A stretch of 13,068 nucleotides of DNA from Marinilabiliaceae bacterium UBA5213 (GTDB taxonomy: Bacteria > Bacteroidota > Bacteroidia > Bacteroidales > Marinilabiliaceae), in assembly GCA_002412555.1 (NCBI GenBank), contig DHVH01000103.1, forward strand, positions 1-13,068, read 5' to 3'. Positions within the stretch are counted from its first letter, which is position 1; each line of letters starts with the position of its first letter. Under the pieces are notes generated by a model. That model was given only the letters and a program-made list of their open reading frames with translations, did not search any database and had not been told where the DNA came from. The translations under genes and the position numbers were made by a program. Of this stretch, positions 1-7,580 are shown one piece after another.

Positions 1-1091
1 CTCTGCAACAACGGTTCACCGCGCATGCCCTGCCCCATAAAGACCTCCATCCAATGAAAAAATGGAAAGAGATGGGCCAGTATTCTGGCCACCAAAGGCA
101 TGCCTGCGACAGGGAAAGTCAATCCGGAAAATGTCAACGCCATCATAGAGTAAGCACTTCCCAAAGAAAGTGACAGTCGGGTGTTGGCTGTTAGTGCCAA
201 CAATAGCACCGCTACCATCTGATAAGCCAGAATCATCAAAAGCTGAGACAGCATAATGGCACCCCAGTAACCTCGCAAGGGAAAACCCAGATGCTGGGTC
301 ATAATAAAATGCATCACCGCCACATTTACCAGCATCAGAAAGACATAAGGCAACAACTTACCAGTCAAAGCTACTAAAAGACTGTTTTCCGCCAGCCTCA
401 ACCACTCCGGAGAAGTACCCTCACGTATCTCCATCCCAATGGCATAAATAGCTCCCAAAAGTGTGAACAAGACCACCAGCAAAGGCATCAGAGCCGTCAC
501 CAAAAAATAGGCATAGTTGGTGTAAGGATTAAACAGCACGTGGCCGTCCATTTGAACGGCATGCACTTGTCCCAAAGCCTGCTCAGCTGGCAGACCTTGC
601 TTCATGGACACCTGCAATTTGACCCCTGTCGAATAGGTCGCCACCACCCGGTAGATGGTGCTTTTCAGCAGTCCACCCACCAGGACATTGGTATTATTAA
701 TGTACAACTGAATTTGGGTGCCCTCACCTTTAAGTACCGACTTTTCGAAATCTGCGGGAATATATAAGACCGCCTCGGCATCGCCCCTCAGCATGGCTTC
801 TCGTCCGTCTTGCAAAGAGGTCATCCTATCGGTAACATCTGCCATACGGGTAGCATCCACCATGCGGGTCAGCTGTCGCGACAGGGCACTAAAATCAGCA
901 TCGACCACCGTTACGGGCAAATGAGACGGCACACCGGCTACAAAAATATTCATCACCAGCAAAAAGGAGAGCATGGGACCAACAAGGGTGAGAAACAAAT
1001 AAACCTTACTGCCGGTAATGCGACTAATTTCACGGTCTAAAACCCTTATGAAACCGTTGTTCTTTAAGCCTTGAAAGGAAGCATTTATCAT
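1..1091 (-). CDS. ABC-2 type transporter permease, partial (C-terminus beyond window)
   Basis: Inner-membrane permease of the ABC-2 class (the YhhJ/YbhS-like, ABC2_membrane_3 type), the likely transmembrane core of a drug or metabolite exporter. 363 codons are visible from the ATG at 1091, and the frame is open to the window's left edge. The topology fits the family: a membrane segment at residues about 29-52, a soluble periplasmic domain about 55-190, then hydrophobic segments at about 193-219, 236-262, 277-301 and 305-328, the last ending in the FSGLTFP motif typical of these permeases. One more helix and the C-terminus should lie outside the window. The start follows the HlyD gene's stop by 13 bases, so the two are surely co-transcribed. 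Families of this type run to about 370-430 residues, so little is missing. No ATPase is visible; it may be encoded further downstream or supplied elsewhere. The exported substrate cannot be inferred. Confidence 0.88.
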   Translation of the reverse strand, partial: MINASFQGLKNNGFIRVLDREISRITGSKVYLFLTLVGPMLSFLLVMNIFVAGVPSHLPVTVVDADFSALSRQLTRMVDATRMADVTDRMTSLQDGREAMLRGDAEAVLYIPADFEKSVLKGEGTQIQLYINNTNVLVGGLLKSTIYRVVATYSTGVKLQVSMKQGLPAEQALGQVHAVQMDGHVLFNPYTNYAYFLVTALMPLLVVLFTLLGAIYAIGMEIREGTSPEWLRLAENSLLVALTGKLLPYVFLMLVNVAVMHFIMTQHLGFPLRGYWGAIMLSQLLMILAYQMVAVLLLALTANTRLSLSLGSAYSMMALTFSGLTFPVAGMPLVARILAHLFPFFHWMEVFMGQGMRGEPLLQ

Positions 1092-1104
1092 AGTATTCAA
1101 AAAC

Positions 1105-2106
1105 TTAGCGGTTTCTGGCAATGACCTTATCCCAATTCACCAAAGCACTCATACCAGGCCGCAAGCCTACAACAGTTTCAACTGGACGGGCATGCACTTC
1201 AAAGGTCTTCATATCAAAATCGCCCGATGTCTTGGTCGCATTCCATGTGGCAAAATCACCCAAAGCATGGATATAGGTCACTTCCAGCAGGACACTTTCC
1301 ATGTCTATGGCAGGGAAGTTGGCCGACAGCCGGTCCCCCTTACGGATGGCAGCCAGCAAATCTTCCCGTAGGTTAAACACCACCCATACATCATCCAAAT
1401 CTACCAGAGTAACCACCGGAAAACCGGCGGGTGTCAGTTCACCTTGCTCCGACATCACATTGGCCACTTCGCCTGAAATGGAAGCATAGGCGCGGGTTTC
1501 ATTGACAAAGGCATTAACCTCAGCTATCACGGCCTCTGCCTTTTTCACCAAAGCGGTGGCAGCATCCTTGTCTTCACTTCTGGCGCCGCCTTTGGCTTTA
1601 TTCCAGATAGCCCGCGCTGCCTCAGCAGTTTCCTGAGCGATGGTGAGTTGCATATCCATTTCGTCGCGTCTATGGGCAGGCACCACCCCACTTTGATACA
1701 GGTTCTCAATACGCTGATGACTCTTTTCTGCAAACTCCAGGGCTGCAGCCGCTTTCAGGTAGGTATTATAAGCGGCCTGAATGTCTTCCTTCTGTGCCCC
1801 GGCCATGGCTTTCAACTGCTGCGCTTCAGCCGCCATACGGGCGGCTTCTGCCTGACCCAGACGGGCTTCCACTTCGGGGCTTTCAATGGCAAACAGAAAG
1901 TCGCCCTTCTTCACCTGCATGCCTCGATATACAGCCAGGGAGTCTATCCTTCCCGTTACCTTTGAGGAGACCTTTACCTGGCGGGCCTCTACCTGTCCCT
2001 GGACCTCCAGGGGTACCGGACGAGCCAGCAACCAAGTGGTATAAATTAAAAATATCAACAAGCCACTCACGATGGCACCAACGATAAGGTTTCTATTCTG
2101 CTTCAT
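1105..2106 (-). CDS. HlyD-family periplasmic adaptor (membrane fusion protein)
   Basis: Periplasmic adaptor that would link the ABC-2 permease to the TolC-like channel. The 333 residues show one N-terminal membrane anchor (about 7-29). The first half of a lipoyl/barrel-sandwich domain follows (about 40-76, with KVSSKVTGRIDSL and the GMQVKKGD turn), then a long alanine- and glutamate-rich alpha-helical hairpin (about 77-205), the second lipoyl half (about 206-245, SISGEVANVMSEQGE) and a beta-barrel/membrane-proximal region (about 245-330, ending in the LRPGMSALV motif common in these adaptors). Length is normal for the YbhG/EmrA-like group. It lies 88 bases after the TolC-like gene and 13 bases before the permease gene. 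The order repressor, channel, adaptor, permease is common in Bacteroidota export operons. No lipobox was seen, so it should be anchored by its N-terminal helix. Confidence 0.93.
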   Translation of the reverse strand: MKQNRNLIVGAIVSGLLIFLIYTTWLLARPVPLEVQGQVEARQVKVSSKVTGRIDSLAVYRGMQVKKGDFLFAIESPEVEARLGQAEAARMAAEAQQLKAMAGAQKEDIQAAYNTYLKAAAALEFAEKSHQRIENLYQSGVVPAHRRDEMDMQLTIAQETAEAARAIWNKAKGGARSEDKDAATALVKKAEAVIAEVNAFVNETRAYASISGEVANVMSEQGELTPAGFPVVTLVDLDDVWVVFNLREDLLAAIRKGDRLSANFPAIDMESVLLEVTYIHALGDFATWNATKTSGDFDMKTFEVHARPVETVVGLRPGMSALVNWDKVIARNR

Positions 2107-2194
2107 TATTATATATTGTTATTCAAAGTTCACGGACTGATTTAACAAGACCAGCAAGTATCCAATTTTAATTAGTGTCAGAGTTGAATATTTT

Positions 2195-3694
2195 TTAATT
2201 CCAATACATCGGGGAGCGTAGATAATTGGGGAAATACTCTGGCATTCCGGCCAGCTCAAGCAGGCGGGACAGCGCCACATCGTACTGATACATGGCCTGA
2301 AGTTTTTCAATACGCACTTTTGCCACTGCCAGGGAGGCATCGGTTACCTCCGTACTGGTAGCCATACCCTCATTGAAAGCCTGCTTGCGCACGCGGTAAT
2401 ATTCATCGGCAAAAGCTTCAGCAGAAGCCAATTCTTGCAACTGCTCCAATATCATCTGTATCTCCTGATGGTACTTTTCGATGCCTGTACTCAAATCACG
2501 GGCTGCTTTGGTCCATGCCTGATCAACGCGTTCTTCAACAAAGCGGGCCGACTGGTACTTGTGTCGGGCCGATGTGCCGCCAAATATTTTCCAACTAAGG
2601 GTAATGCCAGCCATGTAATCGGACACGTTGGGCGACAAGTCCACATTGGCCAGGTTATAAGTACCAAAAGCCGCAACAGTTGGAAGCAATCCTGAACGTT
2701 CGGCACGAACTGCCTGTTTCGCCAATTCCTGCTTAGCACCTACTTGCTGCAATAAGGGATTGGAGGTCTGGGCCTGGAGCTTGAAAAAATCTACCGACTC
2801 AATACTTTCATTATAGAACAAGGATGTAAGGGGCTGGTAGCGGACTTCCGGACTTTCAGCCATGCTGTTGGCCAGGGCTTCGTTGATTACGCGGCTTTCT
2901 CGGATCGACTTTTTATATTCACGGTCGGCCTGCGCATGATACACCTGTGCGTGCAACAATTCAGCCTTGGCCAACATGCCTTCCTCGAACAATTTTTCAG
3001 CGTCAGAGAGATGGGCTTCCATGGCACTTAAAACCTCCCTGCGCACCTGTTCGGCCTCCAAGGCAAGAGCTAGTCCAAAGTAACGCTCCACCAACTGAGA
3101 CATCAACTCGCCGGTTTTTTGACGCTCCACCTGAGCCGCTTCACTGATCCTGATTTTAGCTACCTCATTGGCTGCGTTTATTTTGCCACCGGTAAATAGC
3201 GGCCAGGTAACACCCGCACTCACCGTTCCAAATTGTGATTTCTGAATCAACTTGTCCCATTCGCCATTTTCCACCTTAAGCAACCCGTCGGCCAACTGCT
3301 GACGCACCACCTGTGTGGAAATATCATCGGGCAAAACGGGCATGACACCAGAAGTGGCAGGATCGGGATTGGGAACGCCGCTAAACACCCCATACTGAGC
3401 CATGGCACCGTACAATGGTGTAATGGCATCCTTTACCCCATGCATATCAATGGTCACATCATCGGACAACATAAGGTAATAAGCATTGAGCGACAATTGA
3501 GGAAATCGCAAGGTACGGACCGCTTTGCGCTCCGACTCTGCCTGCCGTTTTTGCAATACAGCTTGTTGCAGTGTTTCATTATTGCTTAAAGCGGTTTGTA
3601 AAGCCTGGTCAAAGGTCATGGGCACCAATTCCTGCTGAGCCAGTACGTTAGCTCCCCATAAAAAAAATCCTACTAACAATAATTCTCTACTCAT
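2195..3694 (-). CDS. TolC-like outer membrane efflux protein (OEP family)
   Basis: Outer-membrane channel of the exporter. The 499 residues begin with a signal peptide (about 1-19, cut after the VLA before QQE) and contain the two OEP repeats. The first starts with the typical MTFDQALQTALSNN segment (about 26-41) and carries the TWPLFTGGK strand motif. The second includes LSWKIFGGTSARHKYQSA and ends with VTDASLAVAKVRIEKLQAMYQYDVALSRLLELAG, here given only as a guide to the C-terminal helix around residues 450-485. An insert at about 75-135, rich in proline and glycine, is longer than in E. coli TolC but not unusual in Bacteroidota. The gene starts 27 bases after the TetR stop, so regulator and channel are probably on one transcript. 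Whether the channel is dedicated to this exporter is inferred from position only. Confidence 0.92.
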   Translation of the reverse strand: MSRELLLVGFFLWGANVLAQQELVPMTFDQALQTALSNNETLQQAVLQKRQAESERKAVRTLRFPQLSLNAYYLMLSDDVTIDMHGVKDAITPLYGAMAQYGVFSGVPNPDPATSGVMPVLPDDISTQVVRQQLADGLLKVENGEWDKLIQKSQFGTVSAGVTWPLFTGGKINAANEVAKIRISEAAQVERQKTGELMSQLVERYFGLALALEAEQVRREVLSAMEAHLSDAEKLFEEGMLAKAELLHAQVYHAQADREYKKSIRESRVINEALANSMAESPEVRYQPLTSLFYNESIESVDFFKLQAQTSNPLLQQVGAKQELAKQAVRAERSGLLPTVAAFGTYNLANVDLSPNVSDYMAGITLSWKIFGGTSARHKYQSARFVEERVDQAWTKAARDLSTGIEKYHQEIQMILEQLQELASAEAFADEYYRVRKQAFNEGMATSTEVTDASLAVAKVRIEKLQAMYQYDVALSRLLELAGMPEYFPNYLRSPMYWN

Positions 3695-3721
3695 GTTGGT
3701 ATTGTATTCGTTTGAAAAATC

Positions 3722-4306
3722 TTATCCCTTCAAAGCCCCCATGCATAAGCGCACCACCCGCACTTTGTCATCTTCACTCAGTGTTTGTTCAGAAAACAAC
3801 TGTTTAAAGCGCACATTGATAAATTCTACCGGATATATCACGGTGATCAAATAAATCTCCTCCGCAGTAAAAACATCAGCAATTTCGCGGGTTTCCTGAC
3901 CAATGAGCAACAATTGCCGACAAAGGCCATGAATGCGTTGATGCTGATCGGGTAAAATTGAGAAACGGTAATCATTGATTAAAGTATAAATAAACCGGAT
4001 GTGGTGCGGTTGATGCTGCGCCAAATGAAAATAGTAATTAACCAAGGGTGTTATAACCTGCTGAATGGTACTGCATTGCACCATCATGACTTCTAGATGA
4101 CCGGTAATATCTTTCAATTTGTCGTCGAGCAAATCGCTCACCAAATCGTACTTACTTTCATAAAACCTATAAAGGTAGCCGACTGCAACATTGGCATGGC
4201 GTGCAATAGCTGAAATAGATGCACCGCCGTAACCCATTTGTACCACCAACTCAATGGCCGCTTCCTTAATTCGTAACAACTTACTCTCGTCAATTACTTT
4301 TGCCAT
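3722..4306 (-). CDS. TetR-family transcriptional repressor of the efflux operon
   Basis: DNA-binding regulator of 194 residues, the usual length for the family. The N-terminal TetR helix-turn-helix spans about residues 10-56 (AAIELVVQMGYGGASISAIA, then NVAVGYLYRFYESKYDLV, where the tyrosines and FxSK-like end of the recognition region are typical). The remaining two thirds is an all-helical ligand and dimer domain with no recognisable ligand signature. It is the first gene of the efflux operon, with a TATATTTG promoter box and a perfect 26-bp palindrome between that box and the start codon, which strongly suggests autorepression and repression of the whole operon until a ligand is bound. The ATG at 4306 is preceded by an A/T-rich leader with no Shine-Dalgarno, as is common in the phylum. 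The inducing ligand is unknown; exported compounds are the usual guess. Confidence 0.93.
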   Translation of the reverse strand: MAKVIDESKLLRIKEAAIELVVQMGYGGASISAIARHANVAVGYLYRFYESKYDLVSDLLDDKLKDITGHLEVMMVQCSTIQQVITPLVNYYFHLAQHQPHHIRFIYTLINDYRFSILPDQHQRIHGLCRQLLLIGQETREIADVFTAEEIYLITVIYPVEFINVRFKQLFSEQTLSEDDKVRVVRLCMGALKG

Positions 4307-4344
4307 CTTTAATAATAATAAAGGTTATCCTTGATAAATAGAGT

Positions 4345-4370
4345 AATGAATGAATGACCATTCATTCATT
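4345..4370. promoter_or_regulatory. Probable TetR operator (26-bp perfect palindrome)
   Basis: Two perfect 12-base arms, AATGAATGAATG and CATTCATTCATT, surround a 2-base centre (AC). The arms contain internal ATGA/TCAT repeats. The site sits 38 bases upstream of the TetR start codon and just downstream of the TATATTTG box at 4374-4381, so a bound dimer would cover the expected transcription start. Symmetry, length and place fit a TetR dimer site; binding by this particular protein is inferred. Confidence 0.8.
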
Positions 4371-4373
4371 TTG

Positions 4374-4381
4374 CAAATATA
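4374..4381 (-). promoter_or_regulatory. Bacteroidota-type -7 box for the TetR/efflux operon
   Basis: Read on the minus strand the sequence is TATATTTG, a full match to the phylum's TAnnTTTG -7 consensus. No good TTTG/TTG -33 element lies 19-21 bases upstream, so the promoter may be weak or need help. A start about 7 bases downstream would fall inside the 26-bp palindrome, consistent with steric repression. Confidence 0.5.
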
Positions 4382-4512
4382 CTATTTGAACTAATCAGTC
4401 GAATAGTTTTAACAAACTTTAATGCCGAACACGAAAAAAGAGCGACTCAGGCAGCAACCAATAAAAAACGATAGAAGCGTGCTTAACTTTTAGCTGCTTA
4501 CTTTAAAAATTG

Positions 4513-4520
4513 TATTTTTA
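4513..4520 (+). promoter_or_regulatory. Candidate -7 box for the ATP-grasp/receiver gene
   Basis: TATTTTTA matches seven of eight positions of TAnnTTTG counting the free positions. It is embedded in a small dyad TTGTA-TTTT-TACAA (4510-4523). A TTTT stretch at 4488-4491 lies at the right distance for a -33 element but lacks the G. The predicted leader is about 60 bases. The segment resembles the candidate promoter of the TonB receptor gene (10785-10792 and following bases). The rest of the 280-base gap (4307-4586) shows only the TetR control region. Confidence 0.35.
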
Positions 4521-4586
4521 CAAAACCTGAACTGTTAGCTTCTCGACAAGAAAAACTAACAAATAAGGCAGGTTAAAATCAGGATT

Positions 4587-7580
4587 ATGACATTAGAACA
4601 GGTATACCATAACGCCCAGAACCATTTTGAGGAAACGGCCTTTGACCAGTTAATGCAAAAGCGCATACACAAAGTTCTGTTGATCTGTAGCTCTTACGAC
4701 GCCTATATGCTGGAAGAAGATGGGCGTATAGACGAGCAGATATTTAACGAATATGTCTCTTTGAACCTGCGCCATCCGCCACAGTTCATTCAGGTGTCCT
4801 CGGCTGAGGCTGCCTTTAAAGCCATTGAAGACAACCAGATTGACCTGGTCATCACCATGTTGAGCGTGGGAGGTATGGATCCCTTTTCACTCTCCAAGAA
4901 AATAAAAGACACCCACGCTGAAATCCCCATTGTAGTGCTGACTCCCTTCTCGCGTGAAGTCTCCATGAAATTAAGAAAGGAAGACACCAGTGCGGTGGAC
5001 TACATTTTTTGCTGGCTGGGCAATACCGATCTGCTATTGGCCATCATCAAACTGATTGAGGATGAAATGAATGCTCCCTTTGACGTCTCTGAAATTGGGG
5101 TGCAAGCCATTATACTGGTCGAAGATTCCGTTCGTTTCTATTCCAGCTACCTGCCATTGATTTATAAGATACTGTTCAAGCAATCGCGCAAATTCATGAC
5201 CGAAGGTCTGAATGAGCACCAGCAAATGATGCGCATGCGTGGTCGCCCAAAAATACTGCTGGCCCGTAATTACGAGGAGGCCGTTAACATCTACACCGAA
5301 TACCAAAAAAATATCCTGGGCATCATTTCCGATGTATCCTTTAACCGCCAGGACAAGAAAGATCCCGAGGCTGGCATCCGCTTTGCACGTAAGGTAAAAA
5401 AGGACAATCCCTTTATGCCCTTTTTGCTGCAATCGTCAGACGACAAATTTCTGGGTATTGCCAAGGACATACGGGTTGGCTTCATTCACAAACATTCCAA
5501 ATTATTGCTGCAGGAACTCAAAGATTTCCTCAACAACTACCTGGCCTTTGGCGATTTTATCTTTGTGGATCCCAAGACTGGAGAAGAAGTCGCCAGAGTC
5601 AGCGATTTGCAGCAATTGCAGGAGAACCTCCTGACCATTCCCAACGACTCACTGCTCTACCACTTTAAGCGCGATCACGTATCCAAGTGGCTAACGGCCC
5701 GGGCGCTCTTTTCCATCGCCATAGTCGTTAAAGAGCTGAAAGTAAGTGAAAATGCCAATATTGAAGAAACCAAGCTGGAACTCTTCCACATCATAGCCCA
5801 CTTTAGAATGTACAAAGGGCGCGGCGTAATTGCCACGTTTGATACGGATCGTTACGATGAATATGTTAATTTCTCAAGAATAGGCGAAAGCTCCATTGGA
5901 GGAAAAGCCAGAGGTCTGGCTTTTCTAAGCACCCTGATAAAAAAATATTCCGTTTTCAAAAGCTTTCCGGACGTCATCATCACCATTCCCAGAACCATTG
6001 TTTTAGGGGTTGATATCTTCGAAGCCTTTATGGAGCTCAATAATCTCTATCCCTTGGGACTCTCAGATGCGACCGATGAGGACATTCTGAACCAGTTTGT
6101 AGCGGCCAATCTGCCAGAAGAAGTACAAAAACAACTATTAAAACTGGCGCAGGTAATTAAAAGACCGGTAGCCATACGCTCCTCAAGTATGTTGGAGGAC
6201 AGTCACCACCAACCCTTTGCCGGCATCTACTCCACCTACATGGTGCCGCACAATCAAGACGACGAGCACATGGCCGTGCAACTGGGTGAGGCCATCAAAT
6301 GCGTGTACGCCTCGGTGTACTTCAAATCGAGCAAAGGCTACATGACCAGCACGCTTAACCTCATCGATGAAGAGCGCATGGGTATCGTGCTACAGGAAAT
6401 TGTGGGTCAGGAACATGAAAATCGCTTCTATCCCACCTTTTCAGGTGTTGGCCGGTCAGTAAATTTTTACCCCATACCCCCTGAGCAGTCGGAAGAAGGC
6501 ATTGTGAATGTAGCTCTGGGCTTGGGCAAGTACATCGTAGAAGGCGGCGTTTCACTGCGCTTTTCGCCCAAGTACCCCCAGAAAGTGATACAACTTTCCT
6601 CACCCGAAATGACCATCAAGGAAACACAGAAAAGTTTCTATGCCTTGGATTTGGACACCAACCGTTTTAAACCATCGGTAGATGATGGCATCAACATCCA
6701 AAAACTGGACTTGCGAGATGCCTTGAAAGACGGTTCCTTGCGCTGGATTGGCTCCATTTTGGATATGCAAAACCATGTGGTGCGCGACGGCACCATGGCG
6801 GAGGGCTATCCGCTGGTCACTTTTGCCAACGTATTAAAATACGATACCTTTCCACTGGCCGCCATCATGAAGGAGATACTTCAGATAGGTCAAAAAGAAA
6901 TGAACCAGCCGGTGGAAATAGAGTTTGCGGTTGATTTGCAGACCCCCTCCGACTCACCATCGGTCTTTTACCTGCTGCAAATCAGACCCATTGTGGACAG
7001 TCGCACCTCTCTGGGACCTTCCGTGCATGTTGAAAATTCACCCGACGCCTTTATCTACAGTGAGTCCACTTTGGGCAACGGAACCATTTCAGATATTTGC
7101 GATGTCATCTATGTCCGCACCGAAAATTACAAACCAGCGAATAACCCGGAGATTGCCCGTGAAATAGAAAAGATCAACGACAAATTGCAAAAAGCCAACC
7201 GCCCCTATCTGTTGATTGGTCCGGGCCGCTGGGGTTCACAAGATCCATGGCTGGGGGTCCCTGTCAAATGGGGACAAATTTGCGGAGCCAGAGCCATTGT
7301 AGAAATGGGACTTGAAAATTACCAGGTAGAACCCAGTCAGGGGACCCACTTTTTTCAAAATCTGACCTCCCTACGGGTGGCATATATTTACACCAACACC
7401 CATTTGAATCAGGGTAAGTTGGATATGGATTGGCTTAATTCACTAAAGGCTGTTCACGAAAGCGACAAAGTACGGCATGTGCAAACAAAATCACCGCTCG
7501 TCCTCAACATCGACGGACGAGAAGGAAAAGCGGTGATGTATTATGCCGACCGGGATAAGCCGAATCAAACAGCCGATTAA
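4587..7580 (+). CDS. Dual receiver-like / PPDK-type ATP-grasp fusion protein, function unknown
   Basis: A 997-residue cytoplasmic protein of the kind databases often label PEP synthase or PEP/pyruvate-binding protein. Residues about 28-160 form a receiver-like fold whose phospho-acceptor place holds Met91 (ITML before GGMDPF) and whose usual Lys is Cys142, so it is degenerate. Residues about 173-318 form a second receiver that keeps the acidic pair (Glu179-Asp180), Asp249 in ISDVSF, Ser283 and Lys302, so phosphorylation is possible. After a linker domain (about 322-415), a PPDK_N-type ATP-grasp region spans about 430-803: GGKARGL (Lys440), AIRSSSMLEDS (Arg531), NVALGLG, EIEFAVD and the closing FYLLQIRP. 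Residues about 820-997 are an unassigned C-terminal domain with GPGRWGS and PSQGTHFFQN. The phosphohistidine swivelling domain (TSHAA motif) and the PEP/pyruvate TIM barrel of true PEP synthases are absent, so it should not make PEP. A CAGGA lies just ahead of the ATG. Role and partner are unknown; signal-gated ATP-dependent phosphotransfer is a guess. Confidence 0.85.
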   Translation: MTLEQVYHNAQNHFEETAFDQLMQKRIHKVLLICSSYDAYMLEEDGRIDEQIFNEYVSLNLRHPPQFIQVSSAEAAFKAIEDNQIDLVITMLSVGGMDPFSLSKKIKDTHAEIPIVVLTPFSREVSMKLRKEDTSAVDYIFCWLGNTDLLLAIIKLIEDEMNAPFDVSEIGVQAIILVEDSVRFYSSYLPLIYKILFKQSRKFMTEGLNEHQQMMRMRGRPKILLARNYEEAVNIYTEYQKNILGIISDVSFNRQDKKDPEAGIRFARKVKKDNPFMPFLLQSSDDKFLGIAKDIRVGFIHKHSKLLLQELKDFLNNYLAFGDFIFVDPKTGEEVARVSDLQQLQENLLTIPNDSLLYHFKRDHVSKWLTARALFSIAIVVKELKVSENANIEETKLELFHIIAHFRMYKGRGVIATFDTDRYDEYVNFSRIGESSIGGKARGLAFLSTLIKKYSVFKSFPDVIITIPRTIVLGVDIFEAFMELNNLYPLGLSDATDEDILNQFVAANLPEEVQKQLLKLAQVIKRPVAIRSSSMLEDSHHQPFAGIYSTYMVPHNQDDEHMAVQLGEAIKCVYASVYFKSSKGYMTSTLNLIDEERMGIVLQEIVGQEHENRFYPTFSGVGRSVNFYPIPPEQSEEGIVNVALGLGKYIVEGGVSLRFSPKYPQKVIQLSSPEMTIKETQKSFYALDLDTNRFKPSVDDGINIQKLDLRDALKDGSLRWIGSILDMQNHVVRDGTMAEGYPLVTFANVLKYDTFPLAAIMKEILQIGQKEMNQPVEIEFAVDLQTPSDSPSVFYLLQIRPIVDSRTSLGPSVHVENSPDAFIYSESTLGNGTISDICDVIYVRTENYKPANNPEIAREIEKINDKLQKANRPYLLIGPGRWGSQDPWLGVPVKWGQICGARAIVEMGLENYQVEPSQGTHFFQNLTSLRVAYIYTNTHLNQGKLDMDWLNSLKAVHESDKVRHVQTKSPLVLNIDGREGKAVMYYADRDKPNQTAD

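Noticed and set aside
540..1040. Three short plus-strand frames near the left edge
   Set aside because: They are antisense to the ABC-2 permease, whose frame is continuous and shows a full family topology.
5034..5432. A 132-codon minus-strand open frame opposite the ATP-grasp gene
   Set aside because: It lies wholly opposite a well-supported coding frame and has no domain, signal or start context of its own.
4587..7580. Naming the protein PEP synthase (ppsA) or pyruvate phosphate dikinase
   Set aside because: Only the ATP-grasp part is present; no TSHAA swivelling histidine motif or PEP/pyruvate barrel motifs can be found in the remaining residues.
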